A stretch of DNA of 64,000 nt from Terfezia claveryi (lineage: Eukaryota > Ascomycota > Pezizomycetes > Pezizales > Pezizaceae). The notes under the pieces were generated by a model. It did not search any database. It saw only the letters and a program-made list of their open reading frames with translations, and was not told where the DNA came from. The translations under genes and the position numbers were made by a program. The stretch is from positions 186,001 through 250,000 of the forward strand of contig WHUX01000051.1 in NCBI GenBank assembly GCA_015179025.1, read 5' to 3'. This document shows, in pieces, positions 32,943-44,705 of this stretch. Position 1 is the first letter of the stretch. Every line of letters begins with the position of its first letter.

Positions 32943-34557
32943 CTATTGGTTCGTACTCAAACGATGCACCACTGGTACTGAACTGGGAGGCAAGCTCCCG
33001 TACTCTGTAATGACCAAGGTAATATTTTCCGCCGGTGTGACATCGTACATTATGTTCAGAATGTTCAAGTTTGGAATATCTCTCCACTTGCTCAGCTTCC
33101 CAACTGTGGGGTGGTATCGAGATATAGAAAGGTTCGTGAGATCATCCGGTAATGCTACAACGGTTTGCAATCCATAGGTTAGCAAACTGCACGTCAAAGA
33201 GGAAGGGTGATGTTGATGGCCTACCAAGCTCATTCGTAACTATACTATCCAACCCAACCCTATCCGTGAATTTGATGCTCTCACAACATACTATAACCGG
33301 AACCTCAAACTCCTTCGCGTACATTGCTAGTGCTGCAGTGCCAACTCTCGAATACAAACGCCCATTTGACAACATCGCATGCGCGCCTAGATAAACCTTC
33401 GTAGCATCCCGTATGGCATAGCTCAAAGCATGTATCAAGGTGTACGTGCAGTCAATACCAAACTCCGATAAGGCTTGACACAACTGCGCACCCTCCATCA
33501 GCGGCCGGGAATCCACTACCACAACCCTAAACTTGATTTTCTTCCGATGCGCTTCAGCAAGCACCATCTGCACAATGTTGCTCTTTGCAAAAGTAACAAT
33601 GACATCCCCATCCACAATTTTCTCCACCGCGGTAGCAACGATGGCGTGGTCTGCAATAGTGATCTTCTCACGAATGTAACTGTCAATTTTCTCGAGCAGG
33701 AGCTTCTTTGCAGCATGTTCGGGGATATCGATATTGATGGTGGAGATTTCGAGTTTGAGCCAACGGATAGCATTCCGCATGGATACAGACATGGGGCGAG
33801 CGGACCGAAGGTGCTCAATTTGAGGGGAAAGGTGGTGGGAGGAAAGGTTGCGAGTGAGGGTAGTGTGTGCTGGTGTTGTGTAGTCCTCAATGACCTACGG
33901 AGGTAATTTTCAGCGTATGTTACCCTCAACAGGGTGTGCATCAATTACCCTCTTGAAAGCCAGCAACGTAGCCACACATCGTGCGCTAGATCCACAAATA
34001 TCATATGAAGCCATCTGCAGCCCTAACGCCAAAATAGCAGGATGGACATCCTTATGTGATCCCGCTAGATTCACCCCCCGCCCCGGGCTCTCCAAATGCC
34101 TGAACAAGGGGATCTCATTCTTAGGTGCTCTCTGGGATACTGCTTGACCCGCATGCGCAGCAGCAGTAGCACCACTTCCCTTCTCTGCCTTATCCGCCTT
34201 CCCTCCCTTCTTCTCGGTGGAGGGGCCTTTAGTACTCTGTTGAGGCTTTCCCCTCTTGTCCCCACCAGCACCTACCTCTGGCTTCCCACCCGAGGCTACT
34301 CCGGCAGTAGCTTTATCTGCAGCACGGCGAGCTTGCTTGTCCGCCTTCTTCAGCTCCTTCAACTGCTTGGGGGTGAGTTTTGCCTCCCCTCCTGGGGCGA
34401 GGGCTCCAGCTTGCGGCCCAGCATCGTCTTTCTTTTGTACCTTTTCCTCTTTTCCTTTCTGAGGCTTATCCTCCTTCGGCTTCTGTGGTTTAGGTGCCTT
34501 TGGCGTGACGGGTTTCTGTGTAGGCCCGGCAGGGGCTGCTGTTGGTGGTGTAGACAT
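32943..34557 (-). CDS. GCD2: Translation initiation factor eIF2B subunit delta
   Basis: Exons 33949-34557, 33225-33894 and 32943-33154, with introns of 54 bp (33895-33948) and 70 bp (33155-33224, branch TGCTAACCT); 496 residues. The N-terminal ~130 residues are Lys/Ala/Pro-rich and likely disordered. The rest is the eIF2B alpha/beta/delta-type fold. Landmarks are HPAILALGLQMASYDICGSS, AFKR-VIEDYTTP made by splicing, RVVVVDSRPLMEG, LIHALSYAI, KVYLGAHAML, and the C-terminal NIMYDVTPAENITLVITEYG then SSVPVVHR. It is part of the regulatory core of eIF2B, the exchange factor for eIF2, which senses eIF2-alpha phosphorylation. Both splice junctions restore residues expected in the family. Confidence 0.93.
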
Positions 34558-35103
34558 GTGTGCAGCCCGTGGTGGAGTAATTTAAATATTTTGGAGAACG
34601 TTTCAATGCCGGCTTGGGTGAACTATCCAACCGTAACAGCCCGTTTCTATGTGTGCACTGCCGCTACCAATTTATGGGCTGGGGTGTCAACCAGACTAGG
34701 GCTGGGACCTGAATGACGGACCAATTTCTGCAAAGATCGCCAGCCAGGTTGAGGGGCAGTTTGTAAAGTACAAGTACAGATGAAATGAGATGTGGGGCAG
34801 TCGAGCAAAGGGGGGGCCTGCATGTAAAAGAGTCATCTCTGAGTTACCTGCCTGCTATCGGGAGGGCTAACTGCAAGAAGTGTAGGTAACCAGGTTGTTG
34901 CATCTGTCAGCAATGCCCGGGTGAGGGGGAGCCAAGCCTCGGGCAAGAGAGCAGCTTACAAACAAACAAAAACAAACAGGCAGTCAGACAGACAGACAAA
35001 CAGTCAGACAGACAGACAGTCAGACAGACAGACACTCAGACGGACAGGACAGGCAGACAGACAGGCAGTCAGACGGACAAACAAACAAACAAACAGACAC
35101 GGA
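34558..35103. other. Divergent promoter region with tetranucleotide repeats
   Basis: GCD2 (minus) and SDH8 (plus) diverge here. From about 34958 to 35100 there is a run of AAAC and CAGA units (AAACAAAC, CAGACAGA) that ends just before the SDH8 ATG. It is open in the SDH8 frame back to 34921 but clearly repetitive, so I treat it as untranslated. Confidence 0.6.
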
Positions 35104-35547
35104 ATGATGTTGACTCCATGTCGCAAAACTCCCGCGGCCGCTCGCCTCCTTGGCGCAGCAACAGCAGCCCGCGCCCATCTATTCTCGACGAGCAGCATCC
35201 TCCGTTCCGGCTCAGGCTCGCCCATTGGATCCCACTTTTCGCCAGGGCCATCTCCGCCTCGCCTGCCTGCACAACAGCAAGCCGAGTTTGAGCGTCTCCA
35301 GAAGCTCAGTCACGGTGCCTTTTCCCAGCCTGCTTCACCTACCTCAGCTCCGACCTCCGAGAATGGGACTACACCCGAGCTCGGCACAGCCCCGGGGGAG
35401 ATGCTGCACCCAAACATCAGGCGAGGAGCGCCACCGGAGTTTGAGGGGGATGTGAATCCAAAGACCGGCGAGGTTGGTGGGCCAAAGAATGATCCGCTGC
35501 GATGGAAGGGAGATTGGAGTTATAACGGGCGAGTCACGGATTTCTAG
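35104..35547 (+). CDS. SDH8: Succinate dehydrogenase assembly factor 4 (mitochondrial)
   Basis: Single exon, 147 residues. The C-terminal motif (GDVNPKTGEVGGPKNDPLRW, then GDWSYNGRVTDF at the very end) is the SDHAF4/DUF1674 signature. The N-terminus (MMLTPCRKTPAAARLLGAAT, then HLFSTSS) is Arg/Ala-rich with no acidic residues, a matrix-targeting presequence. The protein binds flavinylated Sdh1 before complex II is assembled. The middle is Pro/Ser/Thr-rich. Two adjacent ATGs (35104 and 35107) are possible starts. Confidence 0.9.
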   Translation: MMLTPCRKTPAAARLLGAATAARAHLFSTSSILRSGSGSPIGSHFSPGPSPPRLPAQQQAEFERLQKLSHGAFSQPASPTSAPTSENGTTPELGTAPGEMLHPNIRRGAPPEFEGDVNPKTGEVGGPKNDPLRWKGDWSYNGRVTDF

Positions 35548-36502
35548 GGCAGAAGAGGCAGCTGGAGGGATAGATGCGCATGTAAAGTACAGTACAGAGA
35601 ACAGAGTGCCGTATACCGTACACTCTGTATATACAGTACCTACAGTACGGAGTACTTATCCCATCTTTGCCTGCATTGAGCATTGAGCATTCAGCATTCA
35701 GCATTCAGACCTTGGTACACTGTACTGTTACATCCCTACATCATCCTGTAGTAACTTGTACCTTGTCAATAATTATTATTATATGTACATACTTTACAGT
35801 ACTCTTTACGGATCTCTACCTTACCTGCATCCGTCGCATGGCTAGAAGCGCCGTGGATGGCCGCACGCAGCTCAGCTTCACCGCCCCGTGGTGGTGCTCG
35901 TCTTCAAAACAAGAATCTCCCGCCGCAACCCTGACTGTACTGTACTGTACCTACTCCTTTTTTATCCATCTCCAACCACTGGCCAAACCGTCCCCCCCCA
36001 AACCGTCCCCCCTCCCCCTCCCCCTCCCCCTCCCCCTCCCCCCCCCCGACTGCTGCGATTGCTGCCTCACATCATACCTTGTTCATAACGCATATCCCAC
36101 ACACACTCTCACTCACTCACTCACTCACACTCCCTCACACAAACAAGCAAATCGCAGAACCTCGTGACAGCCAACGGGTTCGCCCCTTCCCAGTTTCCTT
36201 TTGTCCGGCGCCGAGGTCCAGTAGTACAAGCGGTTACATTTACATTTTCGCTGGCTGACTCCGTACGTATACGAGCGGAGAAGCCTGCCATCGCCGTACA
36301 CTAATACTATAATATATATTTACCTGCCTTTCTTATTTGCGCCTCAACCTGCGTCGTGCGGAGCTTGGAGCCTTCTCGTCTCTTTGTCTGTCTACGTGTG
36401 GTTTAAACCATATCTCTCTGTTTGTCTGTCGCATTGCGCCCCCCTGCGGCCGCAAGGGGAATAAGAAAAATAAAATTATATATCCTAAAAAAATTCCTGC
36501 GG
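35548..36502. other. Intergenic between SDH8 and HMG-CoA lyase
   Basis: No gene is seen. Repeated GCATTCA units lie near 35680-35707, a (CCCCCT)n run at about 35990-36048, and CACTCACT repeats near 36100-36130. A TATA-rich stretch near 36310 may be the HMG-CoA lyase promoter. Confidence 0.5.
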
Positions 36503-37726
36503 ATGATGATGCTCTTCAGATTACCCTCTCTACGAGCTTCTATTACACTTCGCTCTTCGCTCAAGCAAGGCAGCATTATCCCATCTATAACCACCACCGC
36601 TGCCGCAGGCGCTGTTTCTCCCATCACGAGCTACAAACTGCCACTAGAAGGCGCACTTCGTCCTTCCCTCCCCAGACCCTATTCCACAATGACCGTCGAT
36701 ACGCCCAAATTTCATACGACTAAATGCTCGCAAAACCCGGCCCTGCATTCCAATTTCGTCAAAATCGTTGAAGTCGGCCCGCGCGACGGTCTCCAAAACG
36801 AGAAAACCCTTGTACCCACCAAGACAAAACTCGCATTAATAGAAAAGCTCTCTCAGACCGGGCTTCTAGTAATCGAAGCCGGTGCGTTTGTGAGCCCCAA
36901 ATGGGTACCCCAGATGGCGGATACCCCACAGATCCTGCAATACCTTGATAAACATCCCGCAGGTGGAGCTCAGTCAGAGGGTATCACGTACCCCTACCTC
37001 GTGCCGAACCTGCAGGGGCTAGAACGTGCGTTGGGATTGGGAACCACAAATCTCAAAGAGGTTGCCATTTTTGCGAGTGCGAGTGAAGGTTTCAGCCAGA
37101 AGAATATAAATTGCAGTATTGATGAGTCTTTGGAGCGGTTCCGTCCTGTCCTAGAACTTTGTCATGATAGAGGCATTAGGGTTCGGGGGTATATATCTAT
37201 GATTTTCTCCTGCCCATATGATGGTCCCACGCCACCGACTAGAGTCGCGGAAGTTACAAAGAAGCTTCTTGATATGGGATGCTATGAAGTCTCTCTGGGG
37301 GATACTAATGGCACGGGTACACCGCCATTGACATCGGTGCTCCTCACTACCCTCCTTAGCAAGCCATACGCGATCCCAGTATCTAAGCTCGCTTGCCACT
37401 TCCACGATACCTATAACTCAGCTCTGGTCAATGCTATGACAGCGCTGTATCTAGGCGTGAGGACGTTTGACTCGAGTGTGGCCGGGCTGGGTGGGTGTCC
37501 TTACTCTAAGGGCGCAACGGGGAATGTAAGTACCGAGGACTTGATATATTTCCTGCATGGGATGGGTGTGGAAACGGGCGTGGATCTAGAGGGAGTAAGC
37601 AGAGTCGGGGAGTGGATTAGCAAGGAGCTAGGAAGATCAAACGGGAGTAAAGTTGGTCCGGCGTTACTGACCCGGGTTAGGACGGAAGAGGAGAGGAAGG
37701 AGAAGGAGAAGGAGGCAAAGTTATAG
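36503..37726 (+). CDS. HMGCL: Hydroxymethylglutaryl-CoA lyase
   Basis: Single exon, 407 residues. The enzyme splits HMG-CoA into acetyl-CoA and acetoacetate, the last step of leucine breakdown. The TIM-barrel start VEVGPRDGLQNE carries the catalytic Arg and Asp. The metal-binding HFHDT and the signature GGCPYSKGATGN with the mobile-loop Cys are intact. The ~60 N-terminal residues (MMMLFRLPSLRASITLRSSL and following) are basic and Ser-rich, a mitochondrial presequence ending near PRPYST. An in-frame ATG just after (MTVDTPKFHTT) could give a non-mitochondrial form. I chose the ATG cluster at 36503; the frame is open farther up to 36422. The C-terminus ends in a charged Lys/Glu tail. Confidence 0.93.
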   Translation: MMMLFRLPSLRASITLRSSLKQGSIIPSITTTAAAGAVSPITSYKLPLEGALRPSLPRPYSTMTVDTPKFHTTKCSQNPALHSNFVKIVEVGPRDGLQNEKTLVPTKTKLALIEKLSQTGLLVIEAGAFVSPKWVPQMADTPQILQYLDKHPAGGAQSEGITYPYLVPNLQGLERALGLGTTNLKEVAIFASASEGFSQKNINCSIDESLERFRPVLELCHDRGIRVRGYISMIFSCPYDGPTPPTRVAEVTKKLLDMGCYEVSLGDTNGTGTPPLTSVLLTTLLSKPYAIPVSKLACHFHDTYNSALVNAMTALYLGVRTFDSSVAGLGGCPYSKGATGNVSTEDLIYFLHGMGVETGVDLEGVSRVGEWISKELGRSNGSKVGPALLTRVRTEEERKEKEKEAKL

Positions 37727-39340
37727 GAAGTTGGCTGGTTTCTGTTATTTTTCTATTTTTTTATTTTTTCTTTTTTTTGGGGGGGGAAGGGAGGGGAGGG
37801 AGGGAGGCTCTGTGTTTCATTATTGGCGTTTGAGTTGGTTTTTTTGCGCTTTGTGATAACAACATTTTGTGGGTTTGTAGCATCTGGGTGCAAGGGTTGT
37901 GCCCGCCGCATTTGTTCCTTGAGACTTTTTCTCCCCTTGGTCACGCATTTACGGTCTACAGTAGAGAGGTAAAGATTCCATGCATCTACGGTGTAGAGGG
38001 GTCGAGCGTATTATTTAATAATAAAGAGACAGATTGTATTATTACTTCCTCTTTTTTATTTTTATTTTTTAAAGTCCTTTCATGCGTGTAGTTTTGATCC
38101 ACCGCAGCTAGCGTACAGCTTCCATGTCAATATCGTTACCCTGAAATCCTGATAATACTACTACAAACTCTCAACATGCACTGTGTTCATTCCAGGTATC
38201 AAATCTAAGCCGCCACGACGTTCCAACCTCCGGCTCTCCATTTTCCGATACCCTATCTAACATACTCAGACTTATATAATACTGCCCTTCAACACACACA
38301 AATAACCACGACCTTATCTTCCCCCCTCGGGAGAAACCCATTCTTCAATATATCCTGTTCGTAGAAAAAAAACCGAGAAAACTCGCCCCGCCCCATCCAT
38401 ACAAGCCGCCTCCACAAGCCTGCCTGTCTCTTCTTCTTCCGCATAATCGAATACGCACTACGAGCCCGACTGAGGCGATGATTGCTTTTGGTGATAGGTC
38501 GGTCGGTAGAGAGCTCTGTGATAGGTGTTGCGTTACCAGAGACTAGATATCCGGGTGGTTGGTCGAAGGGTGGCAGTACAGTAGATACTCTCCCCACCCT
38601 CCTGGGGTTGCGGTGGTCATTATTTCGTGGAGGTGGGCGTCTGCTTCGGCCCAGGTTGTTGAAGTATGGTGTACTAGAGGGATCTAGCCAGCTTTCTTGT
38701 TATTGCTATGTGTATCGTTATTAAGCAAATATATACCAAAAGTTAGCGGAGAAAAGTAACGAAGAAGTTTAGAACTTTGATGTTATGTTAGTCTAGTGTT
38801 AATCTCAGTCGCTATCGTATGGCAAACACAACATCGCCCCTATTGCAGCAACAGCAGCAGCGGTGCTTTGCCCATTTTGGTACGCAATACCTACATTTAA
38901 GATATCAGCACGGCTTTTTTTTTTTTTTTTTTTCTAAACAAAGATGGACAAGCTTGACTTTTGTCTTCATGTGAAAGTCGAACTCTTGCCAATAAATAAT
39001 ACCTTTCGGCTGCTTGATATCGATGGTTGTATAGTGGTGATTAGGGCTTGTTCGACAGTACTAGCTCAGTTTTCCCGTATGATACGGGTAGATACGGTAT
39101 GATACGGTATATACGGGTATGATACGGGTATATACGGTATATGGTATCCCATGGTCGGCTAAGACACGTACAACTGCATTGCTGCAGCAACTAAGCCAGA
39201 GGCAGTAAAAACACCAACAGTTGGTGAGCACTGGCCTCTCGTATGGTGATGTGAATAAGGGTCTGATTGAGACTGTATGAATATATATAGGTTATGTTAT
39301 GATCACTCCGCCAGTTTTTGCAGATACATACCGCGTAATA
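37727..39340. other. Intergenic stretch before the transposon island
   Basis: About 1.6 kb with no supported gene. G-rich and T-rich runs (37760-37810, 38048-38070, 38914-38934) are present. Confidence 0.5.
39072..39145. repeat. Short minisatellite of GTATGATACGG / ATATACGG units
   Basis: Irregular tandem repeats of GATACGGGTA, GTATGATACGG and TATACGGGTAT fill about 75 bp. They partly resemble the CCGGTAT motifs at the left of the window but are not identical. Confidence 0.7.
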
Positions 39341-39361
39341 CATACAACCATGCCTCCAAAA

Positions 39362-40010
39362 CGCAGGTGTCCTCCAGAGGGTTCTCCAAACCAAAGCCAA
39401 AGGCTCCTCCAAAACACAAGTGTCCAGAGGGTTCTTCAAAGCCAAAGGCTTCAAAACGCAAGTGTCCAGAGGGTTCTTCAAAGCCAAAGTAAGTTGGTCG
39501 GATGGCAAATCACTACCAGTCCAATATCTGACGCTAATATTGATGGCCGAAAAGGAATTTAGGGGACGGTTCCGTGCAGAGGAGATCGTTAATATTATAT
39601 GTCAACGGTATTTCCAAGGCGCAAAGATGAAGGGGAATAGGGACCCGAGTTTTCTGGATAGGATCAATGGTGTCTTCATATGCTTTGTGGCCTCAAACAG
39701 TTTGAAAGCATGGAGGACAGGGGATTATAATCTAGTCATACAGGAGATTAAATACGAAACCGCCTGGTGTTTGAGAATAACCAATAAAGAGGAACAAAGG
39801 GACGCACCACGTTGGACAAATCCTCCAAAAACGCAAGTGTCCAGAGGGTTCTTCAAAGCCAAAGGCTCCTCCAAAACCCAAGATGTCCAGAAGGTTCTTC
39901 AAAGCCAAAGGTCCTCCAAACCCCGAGGCCAAAGGCTCCTCCAAAACGCAAGTGTCCAGAGGGTTCTTCAAAGCCAAAAGGCTCCTTCAAAACGCAAGAC
40001 TTTATTGGAT
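39362..40010. repeat. Dispersed ~42-bp repeat inside the piggyBac remnant
   Basis: Units containing CAAGTGTCCAGAGGGTTCTT and the following CAAAGCCAAAGG occur at about 39362-39490 and again at about 39825-40010, on both sides of ordinary transposase-like sequence. Read in one frame they encode CPEGSSKPK. Confidence 0.8.
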
Positions 40011-40436
40011 TGGACCCTAATGTACCGATACCGGAAGTGTACACACCAATACTACCGGAAGAGTAGAGCGTCACGAGTATGACGCAAAATCACTATTTCC
40101 ACAGCAGCCGACTTCCCCAATTGACTGCTTTAGCTACTTTTTTGACTTGAAGATTTGGGAGGTTCTTTGTGATGGTACCAATACATATCAAAGCTCCAAA
40201 CATAGCGAGTCTAATGCCAACCAGAATAGCGAGATTACTAGTAGTGAGCGGAGATGGAAACCAGTCACTATTAGTGACCTAAAGATATGGATAGGGCTTG
40301 TTATCTTTATGGGCATTGTTAACTGCCCAACTATTGGATGGAAGAAACACGGCAGAAGCCAATGGAGGCAATGGGATTGACTCGATTTAAGCAAATTCAT
40401 CGATATCTCCATATATCGCTGCCAGTAACAGCACCA

Positions 40437-41100
40437 GCATCTAGTCTGGTTGGCACACCAGCATCAGCAGCAGCGCCAGCATCGCTAACATCGCCAGCAT
40501 CACCAGCATTGCCAGCAGCGCCCAGCATCAGCAGCACCAGCAGCGCCAGCATGGTATGAGAAGCTTGAACCGGTGGCATCTATGCTAGCAAATCCCTTCT
40601 GATCAGCATATATGCCATCAAGAGGTTGCTCAATTGACGAGATGATGGTACGGTTTACAGGGCGCTCACAGCACTAATCAAAGATGCCAAATAAGCCAAT
40701 CAACCAGGGGTATAAGATATATGCCATATGTGATCATGGCTACACATGTGGTTTTGGATTCTACTCCAGAGTTGATGCATCTTCGGGCACTATTGGAATG
40801 CCTCCACTGCCAGTGTTACCACCGCTACCTCCGCTACCTCCACCACCTCCGAGTCCGCAATGCCTACACAGCCTCTGTCACTAATGGCTTCGCTAATGCC
40901 TTCGCTGAAGCGTCTGCTAATGTTTCCGCTGTCATCCGCTGCCTCTGCCAATGCCTTTGCTACCTCCACCAATGCCTCCGCCAATGACCCCACCAATGCC
41001 TCCGCTAATGCCCCCACCAATGCCTCCACCATGCCTCGGCCAACACCTCAGCTGCCTCTGCCGCCCCTGCCAATGCCTCCGCCAATGCCTCCCCCCAATT
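40437..41100. repeat. Two compound minisatellites in the piggyBac remnant
   Basis: At about 40437-40555 there are GCACCAGCATCGCC-type units; at about 40955-41100 CCACCAATGCCTCCGCTAATG-type units. They interrupt the transposase between recognisable blocks. Confidence 0.7.
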
Positions 41101-41760
41101 CGGGATCTTACTCCAACATTCATAATATGCTTATGACTGGCAAAGCTATTGCCATACCACAAGTACCAATATAGCATACATTTTGACAGTTTCTTTAGCA
41201 ATACTGCAGGTATTGGTGCTTGTGGTACTGCCGCAAAGCTCAGCTTCCAGTTGAACTACAAGCATATGAAGATACTGTAGCAGTAAGGTCCTTACTTTGA
41301 GTAGGGTGACTTAGCCTCTGTTCCCAGAGATAATGTCTTGTATATACGATTGCAGGATAATGTTGGTGTTTTCCTTTTGACTACAATTCATAACCTCGAT
41401 GATAGAAGAGACCTAAAAAAAGGTATTCCAGCTGTTCGTCAGGTATTTGGTATTGATGTGCGCTGCTCACAATCCCTCCCATGATTAATGATTTCAACAA
41501 TCACATGGGGGGGGTTGGGCATTGCTGATCATACTCTATACACAGCTAGCAAGTCGTCGTTCATGGCTACCACTCTTTTACTGGCTATTGGATACGACAC
41601 TTGTAAACAGCTATATCCTGTATCGTATGTATGATCCTTCTGTATCGCACAAGCACTTGGTAGCCAGGGCATTATGGAGTACTACGCCAGAGGCTTCAAA
41701 TTCAGACAACTAAAAAGCATTTTCGATCCTCCAAGGCAACAGGGTGTACTTCTCGTACAC

Positions 41761-42772
41761 GTTATATATGTATTTATTGTAGATTTCCATATTGTTTCTC
41801 ATGTATATAGCTATACATACAGATAATAGATATAGATAATAGATATAGATAACAGATATATATACTAGATATACTTATAGCCCTAATAGACCATTCTGCC
41901 AATGCCCCGCCCAATAGTCCAATATTCGCCGCTGCCGCTGCCTAGGTTGGTTAGCATCTATCGCAACAGAGGAATCAGGAAGTGAGGTAGTCTAAAGTAG
42001 ATCTCAAGGTTAGGGTTATTTTTATTTACTAACAAATGGTTGTTATGGTAACCTGGGAAGTTGTTGAGTTAGGCAACGGCTGTGGGTGGCAACGCCAAGC
42101 CAAGGTTTCGGCAAGTTGTTCCTTGGCAATGATGTCACCGCTACGATGCACGGTACAGCATCTGACTATGTATATATAGAGCGTGGAACCCTGAGGAAAT
42201 AAAAAACACACACACTGACATCACTCGTACACATATTATAACGTTTACATACTCTCGTACATTCGTATACATTCACGTATACTATTGTATGTCCAGACAT
42301 ACTCACACACGTGAAGTGGTCCTTTATTGGCCATTCATTTATCCATTTGCTGCTAGTGTTGCTGTTCCTAATCCTGTCATTCCAACAGGTTATGAGCCCC
42401 GGCACAGGCTTGAGATCAAGTACCTCTACATATCACTCTATCAATGTCCAAACATACAGAACTTAGTCGAGATGCGGAACCCCTTCGAAAGGCAGAACCC
42501 TACGAGCGCGAATCAAGCAGTGCTACTGCTTCGAGTTTCCTACCTGCCGAGATTCAACGAATTTTTTCGAACGATCCCAAACTACGTTTGGGATCTCCAA
42601 AGATTTCCGACATGCTGAGGTAAAGCTCAGCAATATCGAGCATTCTCGAAAGGCAGCATAATTATGAAGATTGGTCTTCTCAAATGGTGATGGTCTTTAC
42701 TAAGCTCGGCAAAACCAATTCGGATACAGGTTATCCTCTATAGGGATCCGGATTTGGTGCCTCCCCAGCGTT
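41761..42772. other. Non-coding, with GATA-type microsatellite and an LTR-like segment
   Basis: AGATATAGATAATAG repeats lie at about 41820-41870. The 24-mer at 42019-42042 (ending TTTACTAACAAATGGTTG) recurs at 53516-53539. Downstream a TATA-like TATATATAGAG near 42172 suggests a retrotransposon LTR promoter. No second end was matched, so a full element cannot be defined. Confidence 0.4.
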
Positions 42773-43633
42773 ATGAGCGAAATGGACGAAGGAAAAGCAA
42801 GAAGGATATCACGGATTCAGACGTTATACAAGAAGAAAGCTGATAAGATAAGACCCGTGAATAAGCCTCATGAAAACGGTGCAAAACCTGCCGGAGATGA
42901 AAATTGGCGAAACAAGCACATCGAATGGGAACAATCACTATTTGAGAGTCATGCTAAATCTGGCGAAACTGTCGAGTCAAACATTGATTCATCCCTCTAT
43001 GAAAAAGGATGGATTATACCGAAGTTTTCAAAGATCCCGAAGGGTTCGAGGTTGACTTTGGAACGTATAAAGGATCTGAAAATCGGAGAAGGCATCACCG
43101 TGCAGGAAAAGGAAATTTTGTTAGAGGTTTTGTTCAATCGAGAAGCAGCAATAGCGTTTGATTTCACACAGAAAGGAGTCTTCAGAGAGGAAGTCGAGCC
43201 TCCGCACCGAATACCAACCATTCCGCATAAACCTTGGCAAGTGCCAAGTTTCCGTATACCCAAAGCATTGATTCCAGAGGTCACGAAGATTTGCGAGGAT
43301 AGAATTCAATGTGGAGCACTGGAACACAGTTTTGGGCCCTACAGAAATCCATGGTTTCTCGTGAAGAAGAAGAATGGAAAATACCGGTTAATCAATGCGG
43401 CAACTCATTTAAATGCGGTAACGCTCAAAGATGCTTCGCTTCCACCGGCAGTTGACGAATTTAGCGAAGAATTTTACCAGACAGTTCACCCCCAGATGAT
43501 GGTCCATACTTCACGGCAGACTTTTTGGATGCCGTGGAGGAGATATGGACCCAGCCGAGGATTCAGACTCTTTGAGTCGAAATCTGGCCGGCTTTGCGAA
43601 GCGTACCTTCCCTCGGATGCTGGAAGGATTTAA
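42773..43633 (+). pseudogene. Gypsy-type reverse transcriptase fragment
   Basis: The 286-codon ORF contains a linker rich in charged residues and then the start of a Gypsy RT domain: EVEPPHRIPTIPHKPWQVP, GALEHSFGPYRNPWFLVKKK and NGKYRLINAATHLNAVTLKD. After about 43480 the homology changes frame and fades. It is from a different lineage than the element at 16.5-24.7 kb. No LTRs were found around it. Confidence 0.7.
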
Positions 43634-44079
43634 GGGGCGGAAGCTAAAGCTAAGAATGCGAATTAAGAGGCAGTAGAGAGCTCTGCGTATAATGAAGCAG
43701 AAGCAGCAGGAAAAGTTCCCAGCTGAGGAATTCTATGATTCCGATTCTCCAGCGTGGACCATCATGCGAGAACTGGATCCCCAGCCAGAGAATGGCAGGG
43801 AAATAGTACTAGCGAGGGGACCTGTCGCTGCAGGTGGCCCGAGGTATGGTCGGACAAATTCCTAGAGTTCCTCCAGCTGCACGCAGGGCGAGGGAACAAG
43901 CAATGCACGATGCTGGAGTGAAGGGGGCGCAATGAATGTGCTGGACAATGTGTGGCAAGATTGCCGGAAACTAAAGCGCGATCAAAAGCGCAAACAGGAC
44001 AGGACCGTTGGGGAAAAGCAGGGCCTTCTAATCATGCTACTTTCGTATCTGATACTACCGATCTATCTCAAAAGATGGA
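43634..44079. other. Degenerate retroelement sequence
   Basis: Acidic, gag- or linker-like short frames without a start or a recognisable domain. Probably the continuation of the Gypsy remnant. Confidence 0.35.
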
Positions 44080-44705
44080 TGACAATACCAATTCATACAC
44101 ACCTGGGAAATTGACACTTGCGCAACGTCTCACATGACATCGGATATAGGACAATTTGAGCACATTGAATCGGATGACGGAATTGCTGTGGAAGGAATAG
44201 GTTCGGTACAAAAGAACTATACCCTTCCTAACAACGTTCATAATGTTGTTCGTCTTAACTCTGTTCTCTATGTTCGTTCTTTATGTCATTTGTTGTTATC
44301 ATGGAATGTGTCGAAGTCGAAGGGTTATATAATGAAGGCATCCGGTAAGCTTATTGTGTTAAATTCTGAGAATCTTTTGAGCATCCTGTACTTATGACAA
44401 GATTTATAGGTAATCTTCCATTCGTTGATGAACGAAAAGACCGTTTCCTACTTGTCTCGGATAAAGGCTTCGAACAAAGGCTTCGACCTCGCCTCTAATA
44501 AGGTCTTCGAACCAGCCTCCAATAAGGCTTCCTCAATACGTGCCTTTATGGATAAGGCCTCTGATCTTCATAAGAAGGTTAAAACATTTTAAGCACATAT
44601 ATATCTCTGCAGTCGCTTGCCTTCTGGCATTGTTCATTAGGGCATTCCAGCAAAGTGAATCGCAAGGCATATGAAGACGGTTCTATCATACCCCCTATGC
44701 CTAGT
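44080..44705 (+). pseudogene. Copia-type protease/pre-integrase fragment
   Basis: Text such as NNVHNVVRLNSVLYVRSLCH then LLSWNVSKSKGYIMKASGKL is the usual region between Copia protease and integrase. Near 44620-44705 a short GAG-pre-integrase-like piece follows (LPSGIVH..., VNRKAYEDGSIIPPMP). The frame is broken by stops between the pieces. The rest of this Copia copy appears to resume at 46578. Confidence 0.6.

Larger units (their letters stand above)
39350..41760 (+). pseudogene. piggyBac-type transposase, heavily decayed and repeat-expanded
   Basis: Fragments in order, in changing frames: a Lys/Pro-rich N-terminus (KRKCPEGSSKPK repeats); the block around 40147-40380 (FDLKIWEVLCDGTN, RRWKPVTISDLKIWIGL, VIFMGIVNCP); SIDEMMVRFTGRS near 40635 with the first catalytic Asp; KPINQGYKIYAICDHGY near 40690; FDSFFSNTAGIGACGTA near 41178; PPMINDFNNHMGGV near 41485, where the following GI replaces the usual DI of the last catalytic Asp; and RSWLPLFYWLLDTTLVNSYI near 41555. 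This order matches DDE_Tnp_1_7 transposases, which cut and paste at TTAA. Many stops and frame changes rule out function. I could not fix the terminal inverted repeats. Confidence 0.8.

Noticed and set aside
35990..36130. Possible CRISPR-like spacing in repeated C/T units
   Set aside because: Simple microsatellites in a eukaryotic genome; no repeat-spacer structure.
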